A DNA stretch of 64,000 bases from Bacteroidia bacterium (GTDB lineage Bacteria; Bacteroidota; Bacteroidia; Chitinophagales; JAUHXS01). Made by a program: the position numbers and the translations under genes. Location: assembly GCA_030426955.1 (NCBI GenBank), contig JAUHXS010000008.1, forward strand, positions 62,001 through 126,000, given 5' to 3'. The stretch's first letter is position 1. Each line of letters opens with the position of its first letter. This document shows, one piece after another, positions 1-7,953 of the stretch. The notes below the pieces were generated by a model. That model had not been told where the DNA came from. It searched no databases and saw only the letters and a list, made by a program, of their open reading frames with translations.

Positions 1-2
1 TT

Positions 3-254
3 ATCCCCAATGCGATCTCACTAAATGGGGATAATTTTAATGATGTGTTTAATGTTATTGAGCAAAATATATTAGAGGCACAAGTTAGTATTTATAATAG
101 GTCAGGTAAGCTTGTATTACAGTCAACAGTAGGAGACTTACCGAAGTATAAACAAAACTTAAATAAGGGATCATACATATATCACTTTGAGGGTATATCC
201 GCTTTTTCAAAGCAAAAAATTGAAAAAATTGGGAGTATTCTAGCAATAGAATAA
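3..254 (+). CDS. C-terminal part of a gliding-motility-type secreted protein (5' end outside window)
   Basis: The reading frame is open from the window edge to a stop at 254, giving the last 83 residues of a longer protein. It starts IPNAISLNGDNFNDVFNV, which matches the opening of the gliding-motility-associated C-terminal domain (CHU_C type, usually PNxFxPNGDGxND), and continues with the IYNRSGKLV strand typical of that domain. Such domains are C-terminal signals for type IX secretion and surface attachment. The GTG at 45 is internal and should not be taken as the start. The N-terminal function cannot be seen. Confidence 0.75.
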   Translation: MPNAISLNGDNFNDVFNVIEQNILEAQVSIYNRSGKLVLQSTVGDLPKYKQNLNKGSYIYHFEGISAFSKQKIEKIGSILAIE

Positions 255-498
255 GTACTCCTTTGCTATCTAATGTTAGATATAATACTAATAACCGATA
301 TGGGATGAAAGGTTATCTAAATATATCAGTTGTTTTGAGCTCGACAACTAAATGATTTTAAATAGATTCAGACCCCAAGGCGTCTTGACAATGCCAAACG
401 TTGATAACTAACCTCTGACTAGTTTATTGTTTTTAGTTATTCTATATTAATTTGTACCATTAGCTTTTCTATTTATATAGATATAATTTTACCTTAAT

Positions 499-2025
499 AT
501 GAATAAGCCTACGGAGCTGTATAGTCTTATTAAGTCTTTAACACAGGCCGAAAAAAGGTATATAAAAATACAGGCGTCTTTGCAGGTTAAAGGAGACAAA
601 AAAAATTACATTGCTCTTTTTGATGCAATTGACAATGCTAAAGACTATGATGAGTCAAGGCTACTAAAAGATTATCCAAATGCTTCTTTCTCTAAACACT
701 TTCGGTTTGCTAAGCACTACTTATATAATCTCATACTTCGGAATCTTCGTAATTATAATTACAATAACAATATAGAAATTGAATTATATAATACGTTAAT
801 TGATTTAAGAATATTATTTAATAAAGGTTTATATAATAAGTGCATAAAAACGACTCAAAAAGCATTTGCAACTGCATTGAAGTATGAATACTATGAAGTG
901 TGTAATATACTGTGTAGATGGGAAAGAAGAATAATTGGCATCACAAATAAACGCAATGAGGAAAGTTCTAAGAGAATTCATCTATTAACTGGTGAATTTG
1001 CAACCAGGTTAAAAAATCTATCTAGGTTGAGGTTTATTGAAGATGAAACAGCATGGAAAAGCAACAAAATTGGGGAGCCCAGAACAGATCAGGAGTTAGC
1101 ATGGGTTAGCGAACTAGCAGATGATGAAGTTTTAGAATCAACAGAATTGGACTCATTTTATGAAAAGGAATTTTATTTCTTTTTGAAATCCAAATTTGCA
1201 TTCTTTAGGAAAGATATTAAAGATTATTACCATTGGTCTCTTAAGTCTTGTGAGCTTTGGGATGAATATCCGCATATGATTCAGCAGAATAATACCAAGT
1301 ATATCGTATGCTTGTCAAAACTGATTTCTGCCACGATGATTTTAAAAGATTCAAAGTATGAGGAATATCTCTTAAAAATGGAAGGGTTACTGTCAAGTAA
1401 GCTTATTTCAAAGCACAATCATATTTATGTAGAAAACTATGTGCTGAGATTTAAGTTGATAGATAGTGCAGAACGTTTGCATTTTGAAGAAAGTGATCAG
1501 CTAATAGATGCGGTAAAAGCTCATCTGACAAAGCACTTGCCTAGGATTAAAGCGATAGATGTGCTTGCCTTGAGGATAAATGTAGCTAAGCTTTCGTTCT
1601 ACAAGGGGGATTATAAAAATTCAATTGATTGGCTGAATGCAATTATTAATCAGCACATTAGCGATATACGAAATGATATTCTTTCTTTTTCGGAAGTTTT
1701 ACTCATAGTTAATCATTATGAATTGGAAAACTATCAATTAATAAATGGTATCATCAAGTCTAAGATAGACAGGTTAAAGAAGCTAGAAAAGCTACATAAG
1801 TTTGAGCGCGTTCTCTTAAATTCATTCCGAAAAGAGCTTCCGAAAGTCTTTACGAAGAAAGAACTATTGAAGATGTTTCAAGATTTAAATGAGCGTATAT
1901 TACAAGAATGTTCAGCACAAGAGATATATGAAATAAATCAATTCTTTGAACTAAATACGTGGGTTAAAAGTAAAGTGGAGCAAAGACCCTTTATTACGAT
2001 GTTAAAAGAGAAGAAGAAAGGATAG
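499..2025 (+). CDS. Helical repeat-like protein of unknown function (508 aa)
   Basis: No recognised family. The 508-residue protein has no signal peptide or membrane segment and is almost entirely predicted helical, with many Leu/Tyr/Lys-rich amphipathic stretches, as in TPR-like solenoids. Its start (TELYSLIKSLTQAEKRYIK) and its layout resemble the 502-residue product at 26429-27937 (FEILIKIIGGMNREDVRSFK near its start), so the two appear to be distant paralogues. It stands alone, with 244 nt of AT-rich DNA upstream in which no clear promoter was found, and a palindromic repeat downstream. A cytoplasmic scaffold or regulator is possible, but that is a guess. Confidence 0.7.
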   Translation: MNKPTELYSLIKSLTQAEKRYIKIQASLQVKGDKKNYIALFDAIDNAKDYDESRLLKDYPNASFSKHFRFAKHYLYNLILRNLRNYNYNNNIEIELYNTLIDLRILFNKGLYNKCIKTTQKAFATALKYEYYEVCNILCRWERRIIGITNKRNEESSKRIHLLTGEFATRLKNLSRLRFIEDETAWKSNKIGEPRTDQELAWVSELADDEVLESTELDSFYEKEFYFFLKSKFAFFRKDIKDYYHWSLKSCELWDEYPHMIQQNNTKYIVCLSKLISATMILKDSKYEEYLLKMEGLLSSKLISKHNHIYVENYVLRFKLIDSAERLHFEESDQLIDAVKAHLTKHLPRIKAIDVLALRINVAKLSFYKGDYKNSIDWLNAIINQHISDIRNDILSFSEVLLIVNHYELENYQLINGIIKSKIDRLKKLEKLHKFERVLLNSFRKELPKVFTKKELLKMFQDLNERILQECSAQEIYEINQFFELNTWVKSKVEQRPFITMLKEKKKG

Positions 2026-2041
2026 TGTTTTTGTAATGGTG

Positions 2042-2117
2042 AAAGGATTATTTCATGATCCTTATACACTCTAAGGTCAAAATCAAAACATCATTCCGTT
2101 TCAACGGAATGCATTTT
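2042..2117. repeat. Intergenic double-hairpin repeat, copy 1
   Basis: The element holds hairpin AAGGAT/ATCCTT (2045-2062) followed by a near-perfect palindrome CATTCCGTTTCAACGGAATG (2092-2111). The 49 nt at 2069-2117 recur without a mismatch at 4016-4064. It lies between convergent genes and could act as a transcription stop or be a small palindromic mobile element. Confidence 0.8.
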
Positions 2118-2183
2118 TCTATTAGTGGGTAGTCCCTCCTCAGAAGATGGTATAGTTAGAGGTTATTTAATCGAAACTTTATC

Positions 2184-3698
2184 CTATTCCTTAACTACCT
2201 TCCGATAATACTTCTGATCTCCTACAGTAACTTCTAATAGGTATATTCCTTGATTTAGTCCTTTCATAGAAAACTGTGTTGAACTAGTGTTATGATCTTG
2301 CTGCTCAACTAAACGCCCCGTAAGTTCTAATAGTTTTATGTCGAAAGATTGATTGTTGTTAAGAGTAATAGTTATTTTTTCTTTAGTTGGGTTGGGGAAG
2401 AAGGAAATATTTTGTACCCGTTCCCAAACTATAACGTTAGTACTGGTACAAAAAGTATTAAATATAGCTTCAGAATCAATATTAAACCAATTAGCGGTTG
2501 AGTAACTTTTATCATCTACTTCAATACATTCTAGGTTAGGGTTTCCTGTTGCGTCAAAGCTAGTAATATATGTATTGCTGCCATTTTTAATAGATAAGAA
2601 TTGAAGTTTATTGGAGTCACATTCTAATATTTTTAAATCAGGATTGCTTTTAAGGTCAATGCTTTTAAGAAAATTGTTTGAACAAGTTAAATTAACGATA
2701 TTAGTATTTTTTACAATATCCAAATTAGTTAATTGATTATCTGTACACGATAGCGTAACTAAATTGTCATTTTTTGAAATATCCAAGTTAGATAGTTTAT
2801 TGTCAGAACATCCCAAAAATGATAAATTAATACAATGTGAGACATCCAAGCTAGCCAATTCGTTCTTATGACAAGATAGAATTTCTAAGCTATCATTCTG
2901 ACCAATATTTAAACTAGTTAATTGATTGCTTGAACAGATTACTTGTATTAGTTTTTCATTATTTGAAATATCTAAATTAGATAACTCATTATAGGAACAA
3001 TATAACTTAGATAAATTGATGTTTTGAGATATATCCAAGCTTGTCAACTTATTGCCTGTACAATCGAGTGAATGTAAGCTATCATTTTGAGTAAGATCTA
3101 AACTATCCAACTTATTGGATGAAATCCATAATAAATATAGATTGACGTTATTTGCAATATATAATTCGGACAACTCATTATAATCACATATTAGTGAATA
3201 TAAATTTATATTTTTATGCAGATCTAAACTTGTTAACTTATTACCTCGGCAATGTAGGTTAGATAAACTATCGTTTAGAGAAACGTTCAACTTAGCTAAT
3301 CGATTATATGAACAGTCTAAAAATTTCAATTTTTTATTTAGTGATAGCTCTAAACTATCTAGTTGATTTTCAGCGCACTCCAAGTATTCCAAATGGATAT
3401 TTTGAGTAACATTTAAATTCGTTAACAAATTTTTTGAACAATATAGCCTGCTTAAGGAAGCAAAATCCTCTATTCCTTCCAAACTAGTGATCATTCTGTT
3501 TTCTACACGCAGATACTTAATACTACTAATATTTGCTGTAAATATCTTCCCGTCAGGAACTCCCACATCATATCCATTGCTTATTAGTGCCTGCTCAAAT
3601 GCAGTATCTGGGATCAATGTTACTTGTGCATTAATATTGTTTATATTTTGTATAAGTGAAAAGGTGATAATATGAATGACTATATAAAGGTATTTCAT
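2184..3698 (-). CDS. Secreted leucine-rich-repeat protein with T9SS sorting domain
   Basis: The start chosen at 3698 gives MKYLYIVIHIITFSLIQ, a good signal peptide; an upstream ATG at 3734 would place 12 extra residues before it. The 504-residue product then has about 14 tandem 21-residue leucine-rich repeats of the pattern LxCxxNxLxxLDIxxNxxL (roughly residues 60-380), and ends in a 75-residue T9SS type-A sorting domain (FFPNPT ... GIYLLEV ... KVVKE). The LRR part should form a curved binding surface, and the protein is probably exported across the outer membrane and displayed or released. The ligand is unknown. Bacteroidota often carry families of such proteins. The conserved Cys in nearly every repeat is notable for an exported protein. 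Confidence 0.85.
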   Translation of the reverse strand: MKYLYIVIHIITFSLIQNINNINAQVTLIPDTAFEQALISNGYDVGVPDGKIFTANISSIKYLRVENRMITSLEGIEDFASLSRLYCSKNLLTNLNVTQNIHLEYLECAENQLDSLELSLNKKLKFLDCSYNRLAKLNVSLNDSLSNLHCRGNKLTSLDLHKNINLYSLICDYNELSELYIANNVNLYLLWISSNKLDSLDLTQNDSLHSLDCTGNKLTSLDISQNINLSKLYCSYNELSNLDISNNEKLIQVICSSNQLTSLNIGQNDSLEILSCHKNELASLDVSHCINLSFLGCSDNKLSNLDISKNDNLVTLSCTDNQLTNLDIVKNTNIVNLTCSNNFLKSIDLKSNPDLKILECDSNKLQFLSIKNGSNTYITSFDATGNPNLECIEVDDKSYSTANWFNIDSEAIFNTFCTSTNVIVWERVQNISFFPNPTKEKITITLNNNQSFDIKLLELTGRLVEQQDHNTSSTQFSMKGLNQGIYLLEVTVGDQKYYRKVVKE

Positions 3699-3987
3699 AT
3701 TCGAAATATACGACATAACACAGGTTGTTAGCAACTACAAATTCCACCTATTGTACGAACAATTTACGATAAAGTTGCGAAATGAGTAGTACGAAAACTC
3801 CATTATCTCAATTGGTTTGGTGATAATTTAAAAATAGTATTGTAAGATGAATATAAAACTGGGGGCTCTTTTGGGGGCGAAATATGGAGCAAAGGAGGAT
3901 TACCTCACTTCGTTCGGGATCCTTTCTCAATCTAAATTCTGAAAGCAAAGCGACAAATCAGAGATACTTAATGAGAACTCTGAAAAG
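3699..3987. other. Non-coding stretch upstream of the LRR gene
   Basis: No open frame of interest. It contains a hairpin at 3891-3925 with arms AAAGGAggat / gATCCTTT, which resembles the first hairpin of the double-hairpin repeat at 3988-4064 and may be an older, decayed copy of it. No clear TTTG / TAnnTTTG promoter pair for the LRR gene was found. Confidence 0.4.
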
Positions 3988-4064
3988 AAAAGGATTACTG
4001 CGTGATCCTTAAGCGCTCTAAGGTCAAAATCAAAACATCATTCCGTTTCAACGGAATGCATTTT
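3988..4064. repeat. Intergenic double-hairpin repeat, copy 2
   Basis: Same organisation as the copy at 2042-2117: AAGGAT/ATCCTT hairpin (3991-4010), then CATTCCGTTTCAACGGAATG at 4039-4058; 4016-4064 is identical to 2069-2117. In this copy the segment AATCAAAACATCATTC (4027-4042) can also pair, with one mismatch, with 4116-4131, enclosing the terminator at 4082-4110 in a larger hairpin. Confidence 0.8.
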
Positions 4065-4081
4065 CAATAACTCGCAAAAAC

Positions 4082-4110
4082 AAAAGCGAGCTTTCATTTT
4101 GCTCGCTTTT
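4082..4110 (-). terminator. Bidirectional hairpin terminator after tRNA-Arg
   Basis: A 10-bp stem AAAAGCGAGC / GCTCGCTTTT with a 9-nt loop, with T-runs on both strands. It lies 29 nt beyond the 3' end of tRNA-Arg on the minus strand and is a good intrinsic terminator for that unit. Confidence 0.8.
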
Positions 4111-4138
4111 GAAAATGAATCATGTTTTGATTCTCTTG

Positions 4139-4212
4139 TGATCGCGAAAGGATTCGAACCTTTGACCGTCTGCTTAGAAGGCAGATGCTCTATCCAGCTG
4201 AGCTACGCGACC
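4139..4212 (-). tRNA. tRNA-Arg (anticodon TCT)
   Basis: A full cloverleaf of 74 nt on the minus strand: acceptor GGTCGCG / CGCGATC (one G-T pair), D arm GCTC...GAGC, anticodon stem TCTGC / GCAGA around loop CTTCTAA, T arm AAAGG-TTCGAAT-CCTTT, discriminator A, CCA not encoded. Its 5' 23 nt overlap the 3' end of the GIY-YIG gene at 4190-4447. A broken copy of its 5' half lies at 4477-4565, on the other side of that gene. It is probably transcribed from the promoter at 4581-4610. Confidence 0.95.
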
Positions 4213-4447
4213 AATATCTTTTAATGAACTCTTTGCCTATTCCACTTTTTAAATATTTCTCTCTTTTTCTAGCTTCTTCTCGGGTTTTGAATTTTTCGAA
4301 GAAAACTAAAATCCATGGCGTATAGCCCTTCGTTGACTTTGTTCTACCGTTATTATGTTCTTTGATTCTTCGCTCCAAAGATTCAGTCATTCCTACATAA
4401 AAACGACCATCTTTCAAACTCCTTATAGAATAAACAAAAAAACTCAT
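4190..4447 (-). CDS. Small GIY-YIG endonuclease-domain protein, overlapping tRNA-Arg
   Basis: An 85-residue protein that is little more than a GIY-YIG nuclease domain of the short UvrC-N/YhbQ-like type. It has the VYS...FYVG core strands (residues 5-18), the helix Arg in ESLERRIKEHNNG, the TKGYTPWILVF strand, and a Glu in RKREKYLKSG that fits the metal-binding position. The start ATG is 30 nt beyond a fragment of tRNA-Arg. The last seven codons (WSRSSAG) and the stop TAG are read from the tRNA-Arg gene itself. Homologues are common, multi-copy and often tRNA-linked in Bacteroidota as far as I recall; their biological role is unsettled. Function as a nuclease is inferred from family only. Confidence 0.85.
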   Translation of the reverse strand: MSFFVYSIRSLKDGRFYVGMTESLERRIKEHNNGRTKSTKGYTPWILVFFEKFKTREEARKREKYLKSGIGKEFIKRYWSRSSAG

Positions 4448-4476
4448 TACTTAAAAGAACTTTTATCCCTTTGGTT

Positions 4477-4565
4477 GCAGATGCTCCCTGCCTGCCGGCA
4501 GGCAGGTATCCAGCTGAGCTACTTGTCCGCCGAATCCACCTTAGTGGGGAAGGAGGACGCGCACC
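4477..4565 (-). pseudogene. Broken 5' copy of tRNA-Arg carrying two inserted palindromes
   Basis: On the minus strand the segment reads as the 5' part of tRNA-Arg: flank ATATT, then GGTGCGC (acceptor, compare GGTCGCG), TAGCTCAGCTGGATA (4521-4507, identical), GAGCATCTGC (4486-4477, identical). It ends in the 5' anticodon stem. Two foreign pieces interrupt it: 37 nt at 4522-4558 that fold on themselves (GTCC...GGAC ends), and a perfect 20-nt palindrome CCTGCCTGCCGGCAGGCAGG at 4487-4506. It cannot make a tRNA. With the whole tRNA at 4139-4212 it brackets the GIY-YIG gene. Confidence 0.85.
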
Positions 4566-4580
4566 AATATTAATGGATCA

Positions 4581-4610
4581 CAAAATTACACTTTATTTAG
4601 AATTTTCAAA
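4581..4610 (-). promoter_or_regulatory. Bacteroidota-type promoter for the tRNA-Arg/GIY-YIG unit
   Basis: Minus strand: TTTG (4610-4607), 18-nt spacer, TAATTTTG (4588-4581), matching the -33/-7 consensus of the Bacteroidota primary sigma factor. It points at the broken tRNA copy, the GIY-YIG gene and tRNA-Arg. Confidence 0.6.
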
Positions 4611-4645
4611 GCATAATATAGTCAGCGGCGTAGTGTTTGATTGAA

Positions 4646-7600
4646 TCATTTAATTAAAACAATACTCCCACTTTTTTGATATAAGTTGTTATCCAGGCCA
4701 ACCACTTCATATTCGTAATAGTAAGTGCCTATATTTTGTGATTCTATATTTACGTTAGTGCCATCCCAGCCTTGAGTTAGGCTGTTGCTAGAAAACAGCA
4801 TATTACCCCATCTATCATAGATGTTAAAATAGTTTAAATGATCAATCCCTTCTGTAATAAGTGTTAAAAGATCGTTTTGTCCATCTTGATTGGGCGTAAA
4901 AGAGGAGGGCAGAGTGACTAGTATTTCTTTTATAATAGAGATATATACGGAGTCTACTGCTGTGCAAGCCCCATTAAAACCTGTTAGGAAATAAGTGATA
5001 TCGTCTTCAGGAGTAGCTATTGGATTTAAGATACTATTGTCAGAAAGCCAGGATGAAGGAGTCCAAGCAAAGCTATCGGCATTGGATATACTTCCTGTAA
5101 TCTCGATGCTTTCATCTGCTAGAATTGTAACGGATTTTTCATTGTCAACAAGTGCAGAAACTTCTGGGATAGGCAAAACATTAATATTAATGGAATCACT
5201 TGATGAGCATAACCCTCTACTAACATCCACAAAGTAGGTTATGGAGGCGTCTGGAGTAGTTGTAGGGTTTGGGATATCATCGTTGTCAAGGTAGGTATTA
5301 GGGGACCATTGATATTGAATACTGGTATCGACCAATGAAGGACCTATAGTTACAGATTCTCCTAGGCATATAGTAGTATCATCTCCAGCATCTACATTAA
5401 TTTGTGGCGAAACGGAGATTACGTGCCTTACATATACACTGCACGCTGGGTATTGAGTGGGATAGGTATTTAGATAGCAATATAAAGATGATGATGGGGA
5501 AGCTTTGGGGTTTGATGAAGACGGATCATCTAAAATAGAGGCTGGTGTCCATTCATAAGTTATGTCACTGCTTCCGGAGGCTGTAGGGTCGCTTCCTAGG
5601 GTCACAGAGTCACCTTGACAAATTGCTCTGTCGCCTCCCAAATCTACCTGAAGAGAGAATAGCGTTAAGGTATCATGCATTGTATCTCTTACACATGCAT
5701 TCAGCGAATCCCAAGCTATCAGGGTAATAGGAATAGTACCAGTCTCAAAAAGATAGGCATGTGACGGATTCTGTAAGATAGACATATTGCTAAAACCTAA
5801 ATCCCACGACCAATTTGTAAATGGTGTATGTGACGTATCTGTAAATTGTTGAATTTCTTCACATGCTCCTAAATGAGTGAAGCCATTATCTCCTTTCTTA
5901 GTTCCTATTATTACTTCAATCGTATCCTGTCGACTACATCCGATGCTATCAGTAACCGTCAAAGTATAAACTGTACTGGTATCAGGAAATGCTAGCGGAT
6001 TAGCAATCGTGTCATCTGATAAACTGTCTGCAGGCGTCCAGAGAAAGGAGGCGTTGTGATCTCCTGTGGGGCTTCCTCCTAAAGTTGCTGTATCGCCAGC
6101 ACACATCCAGATATCTGCTCCTGCGTCTATGACAGGGCCTATTCCTAAATTGATCGTATCGTAGTCAAAGCATTGATTACCCGAATTAATAGATAGAATA
6201 TAAGACTGTGATTGACTAGGCTTGGCAAAAGGCTGGAGAGTTGAATTGTCTGAAAGTCCTGAACTGGGTGTCCAAAGGTAAGTAAAATTAATATTTGTAG
6301 ACCCTATGCCTAATTGCAAGCTATCCCCAAAACAGATGCTAGTATCATTTCCAGCATTTGCAGTAGGCTTTTCAGTAATATAAATTTCTTGCACAATAGT
6401 ATCTATTTGGCAATACGTTTCTGCAATAAGGATAACTGTAAATGTACCTGTATCAGAAAATAAGTGTTTTGGATTTTCTATACTAGAAGTATTATTTCCT
6501 GAAGCAGGATCGTCAAAGTTCCAATTCCATGAAGCATAACTGGAGGAAGTTGCAGCATAAAATTGAGTAGAGTCCCCTTCACACGTTTTGTCTAATGAAA
6601 AGTTTGATGAAGCTGGATCGAATAAAAAAGATTGAACTAAAGTAGGTAAGCCCCATGCTGCATTTCTTCCAAGTAGATCTACAGATTCATGTTGGTAATT
6701 GCTGGCAACTCCTTCTTGAGTTGGGTTTTCAATGCTGCTCAAATAAGGTCGACTAGAGTAGGAGCTATATATTTTCCCATTATTAGCCAGTTGTAATCCA
6801 CCTTGTATGCCATAAACAAATCCCAAAGTATCATCGGGGTTGATTAAAATTCTGGATGCAATAATGTTGGAAGCATTGTCATTAGTTAAGTCGTATTGAA
6901 ATATTTTTTGAATATTTCCTAAATGTGAGGCATAATACAGCTTTTTATTATCGGCTGAAAACTCTACCCCGTATTCGCTGCCTATGGTAGGCAAAGCTAT
7001 GAGATCGGATATAGCGCCAGTAGCATTATTAAATTTGAACAATTCTGCTATGCCATTAGTCGTTCTTGTCGCTACAGCCAAATATCTTCCATTTGGAGAA
7101 ATTTTCATTTGGCCAATAGATTGGCCGCTTATGATGGGATGCGTGCTTCCTATATTTGATATAACCTCGTTTTCTATACCATTACAGGTTAGCTGAAAGG
7201 CATGAAATCGATTGTTATTCCATCCGTGTGCTATAATCCAGTAATCTGTTCCATTACAATGTCCAACTGCAGTTAACTTTTCAGTGGCAGCTGGTATTAG
7301 GTTAGTGTTTTTTTCTATTACTTTTCCTGTTCCTGAGTTTTCAGTTAAATCAACAATTGAATAATTGATGCCTTCATTGCTTGTACCAATGGCAGAAGTA
7401 AAAACATAGTATTGATCTTGATTACAAGGATGAGGAACAATAATTCCTGAATGTGTGCTGGAAGGATTTCCTAATAAATCTGTGCCATTGTCTACAATGA
7501 AATGATCTCCATTCCACACGGTTATCCCATCAGTATATAACAACAAATTTCCAAGGCTATCAGATAGCGTGGCACAACCCTCTGCTGTAAAAAGTTGACC

Positions 7601-7738
7601 GTCTAGGATAGAGTTTGGCTCTCCTGAACTGAATTCTATTCCAGCGTATCGACCAAAATACCAATTATCAGCTTGTTTTTGCCCCATAAGAGTAAGTGTC
7701 GTCAAAAACATAGATAGGGTTAAAATCAGTAGTCTCAT
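4646..7738 (-). CDS. Large secreted PKD/Ig-like protein with gliding-type C-terminal domain
   Basis: A 1030-residue surface protein. Residues 1-19 form a signal peptide (MRLLILTLSMFLTTLTLMGQ). Residues about 20-370 look like a beta-propeller-type region (repeated YYV/LYY strands, GLPTL before the end). PKD domains lie near 385-455 (WNWNFDDP ... HLFSDTGTFTV) and 625-700 (WSWDLGFSN). Between and after them come about five repeated modules of the form AGxDxxICxGDSxxLG ... YxWTPxxxLxDxxxxNPxAxP. The last ~100 residues form the gliding-motility-associated C-terminal domain (LPSSFTPNQDGQNDLLTL ... NIYDRWGNMLF). Such proteins are T9SS cargo, anchored or released at the cell surface, with roles in adhesion or gliding in relatives; the specific role here is unknown. 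Confidence 0.88.
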   Translation of the reverse strand: MRLLILTLSMFLTTLTLMGQKQADNWYFGRYAGIEFSSGEPNSILDGQLFTAEGCATLSDSLGNLLLYTDGITVWNGDHFIVDNGTDLLGNPSSTHSGIIVPHPCNQDQYYVFTSAIGTSNEGINYSIVDLTENSGTGKVIEKNTNLIPAATEKLTAVGHCNGTDYWIIAHGWNNNRFHAFQLTCNGIENEVISNIGSTHPIISGQSIGQMKISPNGRYLAVATRTTNGIAELFKFNNATGAISDLIALPTIGSEYGVEFSADNKKLYYASHLGNIQKIFQYDLTNDNASNIIASRILINPDDTLGFVYGIQGGLQLANNGKIYSSYSSRPYLSSIENPTQEGVASNYQHESVDLLGRNAAWGLPTLVQSFLFDPASSNFSLDKTCEGDSTQFYAATSSSYASWNWNFDDPASGNNTSSIENPKHLFSDTGTFTVILIAETYCQIDTIVQEIYITEKPTANAGNDTSICFGDSLQLGIGSTNINFTYLWTPSSGLSDNSTLQPFAKPSQSQSYILSINSGNQCFDYDTINLGIGPVIDAGADIWMCAGDTATLGGSPTGDHNASFLWTPADSLSDDTIANPLAFPDTSTVYTLTVTDSIGCSRQDTIEVIIGTKKGDNGFTHLGACEEIQQFTDTSHTPFTNWSWDLGFSNMSILQNPSHAYLFETGTIPITLIAWDSLNACVRDTMHDTLTLFSLQVDLGGDRAICQGDSVTLGSDPTASGSSDITYEWTPASILDDPSSSNPKASPSSSLYCYLNTYPTQYPACSVYVRHVISVSPQINVDAGDDTTICLGESVTIGPSLVDTSIQYQWSPNTYLDNDDIPNPTTTPDASITYFVDVSRGLCSSSDSININVLPIPEVSALVDNEKSVTILADESIEITGSISNADSFAWTPSSWLSDNSILNPIATPEDDITYFLTGFNGACTAVDSVYISIIKEILVTLPSSFTPNQDGQNDLLTLITEGIDHLNYFNIYDRWGNMLFSSNSLTQGWDGTNVNIESQNIGTYYYEYEVVGLDNNLYQKSGSIVLIK

Positions 7739-7953
7739 AATTTATTGCCTTTAATCCAAAAAAATATAGCAATTTGTAAGGAGCTAGAGGAACATATTTT
7801 TTTATTATTTAGTTAAGTTCATCTTGCTTTTTAATGCTATAAGTTATTGATTTTTATTGTACTTGTATTGACGTATTATGGTATATTGAGTATGTTGATT
7901 GAATCAGTTAAATTTGATAAGTAATAAGAGCTATTAATATTCGTTTCTAAGTT

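Noticed and set aside
2184-3698. Regular DNA repeats that could look like a CRISPR or tandem-repeat array
   Set aside because: The period is 63 nt and codes for leucine-rich repeats with synonymous variation; no conserved repeat-spacer pattern.
4355-4573. 72-codon plus-strand frame opposite the GIY-YIG gene and tRNA fragment
   Set aside because: It reads through the antisense of the nuclease and the palindrome; no family resemblance.
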